Source of the DNA: Anaerolineae bacterium
GTDB taxonomy: Bacteria; Chloroflexota; Anaerolineae; Promineifilales; Promineifilaceae
Direction: 5' to 3'
Assembly (NCBI GenBank): GCA_028277515.1
Contig: JANQGC010000077.1
Location: 1 to 5,752 of the forward strand
DNA: 5,752 bases
Shown here: one piece after another, positions 1-5,752 of the stretch
Numbering within the stretch: the first letter of the stretch is position 1
Layout of the letters: every line of letters starts with the position of its first letter
Notes under the pieces: model-generated
Seen by the model: only the letters and a program-made list of their open reading frames with translations
Database searches by the model: none
Told to the model about the DNA's origin: nothing
Translations under genes and position numbers: made by a program

Positions 1-359
1 CCAAGCAAACCACCTAACCCAATTGCGATCAGATAAGTCGCATATGAAGCCAGTGGTGACTGGATATTTAATGCTATCCAGGCCACAACTGTAACAGTCA
101 AATAAAGAATCGATCCGACCGAGATATCGATGCCTGCGGTCATAATGACAAAAGTCATGCCCACAGCCATAATCCCGGTAACGGCTGCTTGAACAGCAAT
201 GTTTTGCATATTTCGCAGACTGAGAAAAGCGGGTGATAACATGGCAAAAACGAAACCGAGGAGCAGTATACCCCCTAGTACGGCTAACCAACGCGCTCCC
301 CGTATCGTAGCTAGAGGTGAAGCTGCTCGTTTTTTCCCACTGAGGTCATGTGTAGTCAT
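1..359 (-). CDS. Sugar ABC transporter permease, RbsC-like (CUT2 family), 3' part cut by window edge
   Basis: Inner-membrane permease of a ribose/xylose-type sugar importer. Only the first 119 codons are inside the window; the frame stays open to base 1, and the family is usually about 320-350 residues, so roughly the first third is seen. The N-terminus is short, basic and cytoplasmic (KKR at residues 9-11). Hydrophobic segments follow at about 24-41, 54-73, 84-97 and from 107 to the edge. The segment around residues 62-83 (IMAVGMTFVIMTAG, then GIDISVGS at 76-83) closely matches the E. coli RbsC signature IMAVGMTLVILTSGIDLSVGS as I recall it. The ATG at 359 has a good GAAGGAAG ribosome site six bases upstream, and it overlaps the 3' end of the ATPase gene by 14 bases, which implies translational coupling. 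A GTG directly upstream (362-360) is a less likely start. Family assignment is firm; the transported sugar cannot be read from the sequence. Confidence 0.93.
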   Translation of the reverse strand, partial: MTTHDLSGKKRAASPLATIRGARWLAVLGGILLLGFVFAMLSPAFLSLRNMQNIAVQAAVTGIMAVGMTFVIMTAGIDISVGSILYLTVTVVAWIALNIQSPLASYATYLIAIGLGGLL

Positions 360-1902
360 CACTATCTTCCTTCAATGCCGAAGCCGCTCGCTGAATTATC
401 AATCGGGGATCAAATTCTTGCCTTGAAAATTCGGCCGCAATCTCACCCTTTCTCAAAACAATAATTCGGTGAGCCAATTGTATAAGTTCAGGCAATTCTG
501 ATGAGACCAGTAAGACAGCAACACCACTTTGAGAGAGTTTGCCTATGAGGTTATGGATTTCCTCCTTAGCGCCTATATCTACACCACGCGTGGAATCGTC
601 CAGGATACACACCCGAGGTTCAATGGCCAGCCAGCGCCCTAGTAAGGCTTTTTGTTGATTACCCCCACTTAATTCATCTATCGGCTGTTCGAGTCCCGGA
701 TTGACGATATGCAGATTTTCAACGATTTTCTCGGTGCTCTGTTTTTCCCCGCGAAACCCTATACCAGCAAATCGTCGTTGTACCATTTTGCCGATTGCCG
801 CGGCCGACAGATTCTCACGTAGGGGTCGAATACCGAATAGGCCGTGTCGACGTCTATCCTCTGGTACAAAGGCAATACCAAGTTTCTTCATCAAAAAAGG
901 ACTGGGTCGTTCAACCAATGTATCACCGACCCAAATACGGCCGGTAGAGGCTCGCAATCCGTAAATTGCTTCGACTAATTCAGTTCGACCCGCACCCATG
1001 AGGCCGGCAAGACCAACGATTTCGCCTTCGCGAATTTCTAAAGAAATATTGGATACATCTTCAGAATGAAGATCCTCTACCCGTAGGGCTATCGACTCAC
1101 GTGGATGACCTGTATCAACTTGCCGTTCTGAAACTGGTCGGCCGACCATGAGTTCCTGCAAAGTATAGCGGGCCATATCGGCTGCGGGGCTTCCACCCAC
1201 ACGCCGGCCATCTCTTAACACAATGATCGTGTCAGCAATTTCATAAACCTCGTCAATAAAATGGGAGATAAAGATCATACCCAGACCTTGCTCCTTCAAT
1301 CCTTCAATAACTTTGAAGAGTTGGTCCCGCTCCGGTTCCGTCAATGAAGCTGTTGGTTCGTCCAATATCAAAAGATTGTTTGCCTGGCGCAACGCCTTGG
1401 CGATCTCCACCATTTGCTGTTCCCCGGTACTAAGCTTTTCAACCGGCGTATCTGGATTCAGCGTTGTTGCTACTTTCTCCAGGTACTGTCCGGCAACTTC
1501 CCGTGTTTCCTGCCAGTTGATCCGGGTAGGCCGCCCAGGCAATTCGCTGATACAAATATTTTCGGCAATAGATAAGCTTCCAAAGAGACTGAACTCTTGG
1601 TGAACTGCAGCAATGCCAAAGTCTGAAGCCTTGAAGTTGACAATGCTCTCCCCATCTAGCTCAATTGTTCCTACGTCGGGTGGAAACAGACCCACCAATA
1701 GATTTTTCAAGGTCGATTTTCCAGCGCCATTTTCCCCGACAACAGCCACGACCTCCCCGCGATGAACGTCAATATCTACATCCTGCAAGGCTATTGTTCC
1801 ACCAAATATTTTGGTTAGCCCCCTTGCTTTGAGGAGAGGTTGCCCGATATTATTCGTTTTTGATGACGTTTGGGACTCTACTTTTGTCATTATTTTGCTC
1901 AC
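346..1902 (-). CDS. Sugar ABC transporter ATP-binding protein, RbsA/MglA-like (two fused ATPase domains)
   Basis: Cytoplasmic ATPase that powers a CUT2-type sugar importer, with two cassettes in one 518-residue chain, slightly longer than the usual 495-510. Cassette 1: Walker A GENGAGKST (56-64), Q-loop glutamine 102, signature LSTGE (157-161), Walker B LLILDEPTA (177-185) and switch histidine 214. Cassette 2 is degenerate, as usual in this family: GLMGAGRTEL (300-309) has Arg306 where the Walker lysine would be; the PEDRRRHGL segment (347-355) and signature LSGGNQQK (411-418) are typical. Its Walker B reads ILDDSTRGVD (433-442), where DEPTRG is usual. The start at 1902 is GTG, with a weak AGG seven bases upstream. 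An in-frame ATG at 1890 (residue 5) is about equally possible. The extended N-terminus, about 23 residues before the first cassette strand, looks unstructured. The gene lies 39 bases after the isomerase gene and overlaps the permease by 14 bases. Family is certain; the sugar is unknown. Confidence 0.96.
   Translation of the reverse strand: MSKIMTKVESQTSSKTNNIGQPLLKARGLTKIFGGTIALQDVDIDVHRGEVVAVVGENGAGKSTLKNLLVGLFPPDVGTIELDGESIVNFKASDFGIAAVHQEFSLFGSLSIAENICISELPGRPTRINWQETREVAGQYLEKVATTLNPDTPVEKLSTGEQQMVEIAKALRQANNLLILDEPTASLTEPERDQLFKVIEGLKEQGLGMIFISHFIDEVYEIADTIIVLRDGRRVGGSPAADMARYTLQELMVGRPVSERQVDTGHPRESIALRVEDLHSEDVSNISLEIREGEIVGLAGLMGAGRTELVEAIYGLRASTGRIWVGDTLVERPSPFLMKKLGIAFVPEDRRRHGLFGIRPLRENLSAAAIGKMVQRRFAGIGFRGEKQSTEKIVENLHIVNPGLEQPIDELSGGNQQKALLGRWLAIEPRVCILDDSTRGVDIGAKEEIHNLIGKLSQSGVAVLLVSSELPELIQLAHRIIVLRKGEIAAEFSRQEFDPRLIIQRAASALKEDSDDYT
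366..373 (-). promoter_or_regulatory. Ribosome binding site of the permease gene, inside the ATPase gene
   Basis: On the minus strand this reads GAAGGAAG, six bases before the ATG at 359. It lies inside the last codons of the upstream ATPase gene, in the KEDSD stretch. It supports ATG 359 as the permease start and suggests that permease translation depends on ribosomes finishing the ATPase. Confidence 0.7.
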
Positions 1903-1941
1903 AAATCGACCTGGTTAGGAACTTGCAGCAGCAAATTTCGC

Positions 1942-2499
<558 letters not shown>

Positions 2500-3672
2500 C
2501 TAGTTCAACTCGGCCAACTTGACCCAGCGTCTTTCGGCAATGGAGTTGTCTACGGCCACAAGGATCTCCTGACACTTAACACCATCATCAAAGGATGGCT
2601 CAGCATCTTTTGCCTCAGCGATGGCCTCTAAGAAATCGAAGACCTCATGGACAAAAGTGTCCCCAAATCCAATAACATGACCTACGGGCCACCAATTTTC
2701 CCCATAAGGGTGTGAACCTTCACCAACCTGGATCAACCGATACCCTTGGGTATGCTCCGCATCAGCCCTGGAATAAAAATGAAGGTTGCTCATTTCCTCG
2801 AACCCATTCCAAATCAATGCACCTTTGCTGCCGTAAACTTCAATTCGATTTTGATTTCTGTGGCCGGTTCCAAAACGGGTAACCTCAAACACTCCCATAG
2901 CACCATTAGTAAATCGGGCCAGGAAAGAGGTGGCGTCATCTACATCTACTTCCCCCATCTCATCCCCGGGGAGAGCCATTAAACCATCTTCAAAAGCGGC
3001 GATCGGCCGATTTTTGATGAAAGTGGTTTGATGCCCGACAACTTCGTCTAACTCGCCAATCAGGTAGCGTGCCAGATCAACAACGTGCGCTCCCAGATCC
3101 CAGGACGACCCCGCACCGGCATCTTTTTTACGCAGCCGCCAGGCAAGGGGAAACTTAGGATCGACAAGCCAATCTTGTGAATACATCCCACGGAAGTGAA
3201 AAATCCGACCAATTTCTCCTTGTTGGATCAACCGTTTGGCCAAACCCAACGCGGGGACTTTGCGATAGTTAAAGCCAATCGTATGAGTGACCCCAGCCTC
3301 CTGCACCCTTGCCAGCATCTCGCGCGCGTCCTCAAGCGTCATTGCCAGAGGTTTTTCACAAAAGATATGTTTACCTGCCCTGGCGCTCTCAATGGCAATT
3401 TCTTTGTGCAAGATACTGGGGGCACAAATATCCACAATGTCAATTGCCGGGTCGGCAACTACCTCCCGCCAATCAGTTGTCCAATGCTGCCAACCCCATT
3501 TTTCTGCCACTTCGGCGACATCGTCACCTTGTGCGCACAAGGTATGCTTGACAGGTGTAAGCTTGGGGTCAAAGAATAGAGTGACGTCCGTATAGGCATG
3601 AGTATGAGCCTTGCCCATGAAGCGATGGCCAATCAAACCAACGTTAACTTGCTCATGTTCACTGTCGTTCAT
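2500..3672 (-). CDS. Gfo/Idh/MocA-family NAD(P)-dependent sugar or polyol dehydrogenase
   Basis: Cytoplasmic oxidoreductase of 390 residues, within the usual 330-400 range. The N-terminal Rossmann domain begins with VNVGLIGHRFMGKAH (9-23), a nucleotide-binding glycine-rich turn in which His16 and Arg17 occupy the variable positions. CAPSILHKE (83-91) follows, then the family hallmark EKP at 106-108, whose lysine is the usual catalytic and cofactor-contacting residue. The C-terminal alpha/beta domain carries the second motif WDLGAHVVD (191-199), with Asp192, His196 and Asp199 in the usual substrate-site positions. The tail (FDDGVKCQEILVAVDNS, about 361-377) is also typical. ATG 3672 has a good AGAGGA ribosome site five bases upstream. 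Family members oxidise inositols, glucose, xylose and many rarer sugars or amino-sugar derivatives, so the substrate cannot be named. Its position just before a lyxose-type isomerase and a sugar importer makes an imported sugar, polyol or sugar acid the likely substrate (inference). Confidence 0.93.
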   Translation of the reverse strand: MNDSEHEQVNVGLIGHRFMGKAHTHAYTDVTLFFDPKLTPVKHTLCAQGDDVAEVAEKWGWQHWTTDWREVVADPAIDIVDICAPSILHKEIAIESARAGKHIFCEKPLAMTLEDAREMLARVQEAGVTHTIGFNYRKVPALGLAKRLIQQGEIGRIFHFRGMYSQDWLVDPKFPLAWRLRKKDAGAGSSWDLGAHVVDLARYLIGELDEVVGHQTTFIKNRPIAAFEDGLMALPGDEMGEVDVDDATSFLARFTNGAMGVFEVTRFGTGHRNQNRIEVYGSKGALIWNGFEEMSNLHFYSRADAEHTQGYRLIQVGEGSHPYGENWWPVGHVIGFGDTFVHEVFDFLEAIAEAKDAEPSFDDGVKCQEILVAVDNSIAERRWVKLAELN

Positions 3673-3682
3673 TAGGTTCCTC

Positions 3683-3696
3683 TGAAAACGTTTTTA
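3683..3696. promoter_or_regulatory. Candidate LacI-family operator upstream of the oxidoreductase gene
   Basis: The plus strand reads TGAAAACGTTTTTA. The central ten bases AAAACGTTTT are a perfect palindrome around CG, and the outer TG/TA nearly completes the TGAAAACGTTTTCA form expected of LacI/CcpA-type operators, with one mismatch. It sits ten bases upstream of the oxidoreductase start and touches its ribosome site, in the longest intergenic gap of the window. LacI-family repressors commonly control sugar operons. No regulator gene is visible here, so this is a motif-based inference. Confidence 0.45.
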
Positions 3697-3720
3697 TTTG
3701 TTGTTAATTTGCATCATCAA
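3693..3720 (-). promoter_or_regulatory. Weak candidate sigma70-type promoter for the sugar sub-operon
   Basis: On the minus strand, TTGATG (3720-3715, four of six matches to TTGACA) is followed after 16 bases by AATAAA (3698-3693, four of six matches to TATAAT). The candidate -10 box overlaps the palindromic operator candidate, the arrangement expected for repression. The region is AT-rich, so chance matches are easy; the candidate is kept mainly because of the operator overlap. Confidence 0.25.
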
Positions 3721-3753
3721 CTCGTATCGACGCTTAAATCAAGACGGATGCCG

Positions 3754-4731
3754 TTAAGCCATGGCTTCTACAACTGCCTGCACAATATCCTCAACCTGAG
3801 GCAAAATATAGTTTTCAAGGGTAGGGCTGAATGGAATGGGCGTATGTTTAGCCCCGACCCTCTTGATTGGACCATCAAGGAAATCGATCCCCTTATCGGC
3901 GATGCGCGCAGCTATTTCGCCTCCATACCCACCGACGGTCCAGGTCTCATGAACGATGACAAGATGGTTTGTCTTCTCAACAGAATTTAAAATCGCCTCT
4001 TCATCAAGCGGATCTAAGGTCCGGGGGTCAATGATTTCAATATCAATGCCTCTGGCCTCCAACTCGTCCGCCGCATCAAGTGCATGTTTAACTTGCTTGG
4101 CAACAGCGATCACAGTGCAGTCATTTCCTTCACGAACCACCTTTGCTTTTCCTAAAGGAACTGTGTAGTTCGGATCATCCGGCATTTCACCTTTGTCCGA
4201 ATACATGCCTTTATGCTCGAAAAAAAGCACCGGATTACCATCCTGTATTGCGGATCGCAACAGGCCATAAGCATCTGCAGGATTGGAGGGGACAACAACC
4301 TTTATACCTGGTGTATGGACAAACCAGGAAGCCAGACATTGGGAGTGCTGTTCTGCTGCACTCATATAACCGCCCATAGTTGTACGTATGACAAGATTTA
4401 CTTTAGCCTGACCGCCGGACATGTAACGAATCTTGGCCGCCTGGTTATAAACCTGATCCATACAAACACCGAGAAAATCACCAAAAGGGATCTCTGCGAT
4501 GGCTCGACAGCCGGTCATTGAAGCACCTAATGCGCAGCCGATGATCGCGCTTTCAGAAATAGGCGCATCGCGAATTTTGTCATCCCCAAATTCTTCCCAG
4601 AGGCCCTGTGTAACGCCCATTTCTCCACCATAAGGGCCGACATCTTCACCAATTAAAAACATATTTGGATCTTCAGCCATCTCCGTACGGATAGCCTCAC
4701 GAATTGCGGTCATGAAGGTTTGTTTTGCCAT
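3754..4731 (-). CDS. Thiamine-diphosphate 2-oxoacid dehydrogenase E1, beta subunit (pyruvate/acetoin dehydrogenase type)
   Basis: Beta chain of the alpha2-beta2 E1 enzyme, which decarboxylates a 2-oxoacid (or cleaves acetoin) and passes the acyl group to lipoyl-E2. The 325 residues are full length for bacterial PdhB/AcoB. The N-terminal pyrimidine-binding domain shows GEDVG (28-32), APISE with Glu60 at the position of the catalytic glutamate of human E1 beta (Glu59), then FGDFLGVCMDQVYNQAAK (83-100) and YMSGGQ (103-108). EQHSQ follows at 127-131, with His129 at the conserved active-site histidine. HTPGIKVVVPSNP (139-151) and NPVLFFEHK (166-174) are also typical. The C-terminal transketolase-C domain includes DPRTLDPLD (235-243) and HETWTVGGYGGEI (261-273). 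ATG 4731 has a strong AGGAG seven bases upstream and follows the alpha gene by 32 bases, so the two are cotranscribed. The alpha/beta split, not a homodimeric AceE, is clear. Pyruvate, acetoin and branched-chain substrates cannot be separated with confidence. Confidence 0.95.
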   Translation of the reverse strand: MAKQTFMTAIREAIRTEMAEDPNMFLIGEDVGPYGGEMGVTQGLWEEFGDDKIRDAPISESAIIGCALGASMTGCRAIAEIPFGDFLGVCMDQVYNQAAKIRYMSGGQAKVNLVIRTTMGGYMSAAEQHSQCLASWFVHTPGIKVVVPSNPADAYGLLRSAIQDGNPVLFFEHKGMYSDKGEMPDDPNYTVPLGKAKVVREGNDCTVIAVAKQVKHALDAADELEARGIDIEIIDPRTLDPLDEEAILNSVEKTNHLVIVHETWTVGGYGGEIAARIADKGIDFLDGPIKRVGAKHTPIPFSPTLENYILPQVEDIVQAVVEAMA

Positions 4732-4763
4732 AAGATTACTCCTAAAGTCTTATTCAAAAATCG

Positions 4764-5752
4764 CTAGACATAGAGGTCATCAAGCGCATCTTCCGGGTCG
4801 GGCATGGGGCTGGCTTCAGCAAAGTTAACAGCGTCATCGATTCGGTCGGCGACCGATTCTGCAATGGCATCTAGCTCTACCTCAGTAACAATGCCGGCTT
4901 CTTTCATGGTCTTAGCTAATAACTTAATAGGATCTCGCTTCTGCCATTCAGCAAGTTCATCTTCGTCCCAATAGTTCACTACTTCTCCCTCGAAATGGCC
5001 CTTGTGACGCCAGGTCTTGCACTCTAAAAATGTTGGTCCTTCGCCGGCACGTGCCCTGGCAACCGCTTCTAGACTTGCCTTGCGAACGGCCAGCACATCA
5101 TTACCATCAACTGTAACGGCCGGTATGGAATAGCCTGAAGCCCGAACAGAGACCTCCTCAGTCACACTCACACGGTCCAGCCTAGTGCCGACACCATACA
5201 GGTTATTTTCACAAGCGAATATGACCGGCAAGTCCCAGGCAGAGGCCATATTTGCCGCTTCATGAAAGGCACCTTCGTTTGTTGCGCCATCACCAAAGAA
5301 AGGAACTGCTACCTGGTTGGTCTTTCTAATCTTAGCCGCTCCATAGGCGGCACCAACCGCCATAGGAACACCACCGGCAACGATGCCGTTGGCGCCAAGC
5401 ATGCCGATAGCCATATCTGTGATATGCATCGATCCCCCTTTGCCCTTGCAATATCCGGTTGACTTGCCATACAACTCTGCCATCATGCGCCGTACATCAC
5501 CACCCTTGGCAATCGTATGGCCATGACCACGGTGGGTACTGGTAATAAAGTCATCCCGATTTAGCGCCGAGCATACACCCACGGCGACGGCTTCCTGGCC
5601 TGAATAAAGGTGGACAAAACCAGGTAGTTTGCCGGCAGCAAATAGGCGTTCTACTCGTAGTTCGAATTGGCGAATTAACAGCATCTTTTCATATAAATGC
5701 AGAAGAAGTTCTTTATCCTCACTGCTTACTGTTGACTCCAAGAGTTGGGTCT
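4764..5752 (-). CDS. Thiamine-diphosphate 2-oxoacid dehydrogenase E1, alpha subunit (pyruvate/acetoin dehydrogenase type), 5' end unresolved at window edge
   Basis: Alpha chain of the heterotetrameric E1 enzyme; it binds the diphosphate of thiamine diphosphate. Residues are counted from the TTG at 5741, giving 325, about full length for AcoA/PdhA. The ThDP motif is clear: GDG at 150-152, then 26 residues, then NN at 179-180. Other family blocks are GFVHLYSGQEA (41-51), STHRGHGH (68-75) with active-site-region histidines 70, 73 and 75, KGKGGSMHI (99-107) and LGANGIVAGGVP (115-126). ENNLYGVGT (178-186) resembles the YGMGT stretch of pyruvate dehydrogenases more than the YAIST of branched-chain enzymes. 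The frame continues open to base 5752 and the TTG has no ribosome site in the few visible bases, so the true start may lie just outside. Homology begins near residue 10, so little or nothing of the core is missing. The beta gene follows after 32 bases; no E2 or E3 is visible. Confidence 0.94.
   Translation of the reverse strand, partial: TQLLESTVSSEDKELLLHLYEKMLLIRQFELRVERLFAAGKLPGFVHLYSGQEAVAVGVCSALNRDDFITSTHRGHGHTIAKGGDVRRMMAELYGKSTGYCKGKGGSMHITDMAIGMLGANGIVAGGVPMAVGAAYGAAKIRKTNQVAVPFFGDGATNEGAFHEAANMASAWDLPVIFACENNLYGVGTRLDRVSVTEEVSVRASGYSIPAVTVDGNDVLAVRKASLEAVARARAGEGPTFLECKTWRHKGHFEGEVVNYWDEDELAEWQKRDPIKLLAKTMKEAGIVTEVELDAIAESVADRIDDAVNFAEASPMPDPEDALDDLYV

Noticed and set aside
199..426. 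Plus-strand open frame of 75 codons opposite the ATPase/permease junction.
   Set aside because: It lies antisense to the permease start, and the minus-strand frame is a clear RbsC-like protein. The product has no recognisable features.
1903..1941. TTGC-TGCT-GCAA repeat in the isomerase/ATPase gap as a regulatory hairpin.
   Set aside because: The stem is four pairs with no extension and no following T-run; a chance repeat is more likely.
3196..3595. Overlapping plus-strand open frames of 80-127 codons opposite the oxidoreductase gene.
   Set aside because: They are antisense to a clear Gfo/Idh/MocA gene, have no recognisable domain, and several frames overlap each other, as expected for shadows of a real coding sequence.
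3640..3652. Second AACGTT palindrome inside the 5' end of the oxidoreductase gene as an auxiliary operator.
   Set aside because: Only the six central bases are symmetric, and it lies in codons for the conserved VNVGL strand, so coding constraint explains it.
3732..3759. Inverted repeat GCTTAA/TTAAGC with a nested ACGG-CAT-CCGT hairpin at the end of the E1 beta gene, as a terminator.
   Set aside because: The outer arms are AT-rich, the inner stem is only four pairs, and no T-run follows on the minus strand. It also overlaps the stop codon, so it is not convincing as an intrinsic terminator.

Overview
The window holds six genes, all read from the minus strand and closely packed, so it looks like one or two operons of a bacterial carbon-catabolism locus. 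In transcription order (high to low coordinates) they are: the alpha and beta subunits of a thiamine-diphosphate E1 2-oxoacid dehydrogenase (pyruvate/acetoin type), a Gfo/Idh/MocA-family NAD(P)-dependent oxidoreductase, a small cupin-type D-lyxose (D-mannose) isomerase, the double-cassette ATPase of a CUT2 (ribose/RbsA-like) sugar ABC transporter, and the start of its RbsC-like permease, cut by the window edge at base 1. The alpha subunit's reading frame is still open at the other edge.

Layout: the intergenic gaps are 32 bases (alpha/beta), 81 bases (beta/oxidoreductase), 9 bases (oxidoreductase/isomerase) and 39 bases (isomerase/ATPase); ATPase and permease overlap by 14 bases. The 81-base gap is the only one with room for control elements. 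It carries a palindrome resembling a LacI-family operator, next to the oxidoreductase ribosome binding site, and a weak candidate promoter. This suggests the sugar genes (oxidoreductase, isomerase, transporter) may form a sub-operon that a sugar-responsive repressor controls separately from the E1 pair.

How they may work together (inference): the transporter imports a pentose or other uncommon sugar or polyol; the oxidoreductase and isomerase convert it to a central or near-central intermediate such as a ketose; the E1 pair decarboxylates a 2-oxoacid (or cleaves acetoin) further down. Parts needed for complete pathways are not in the window: a periplasmic sugar-binding protein, a sugar kinase, the E2 acyltransferase and E3 dihydrolipoyl dehydrogenase, and a regulator gene.

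Organism: a bacterium of moderate GC content by eye, with Shine-Dalgarno-type initiation and mixed ATG/GTG (possibly TTG) starts. The gene content recalls sugar-catabolic loci of free-living heterotrophs (for example Chloroflexota, Firmicutes or Alphaproteobacteria), but the sequence alone does not settle the phylum. I saw no RNA genes, mobile elements or CRISPR arrays, and no gene-free stretch longer than 81 bases.
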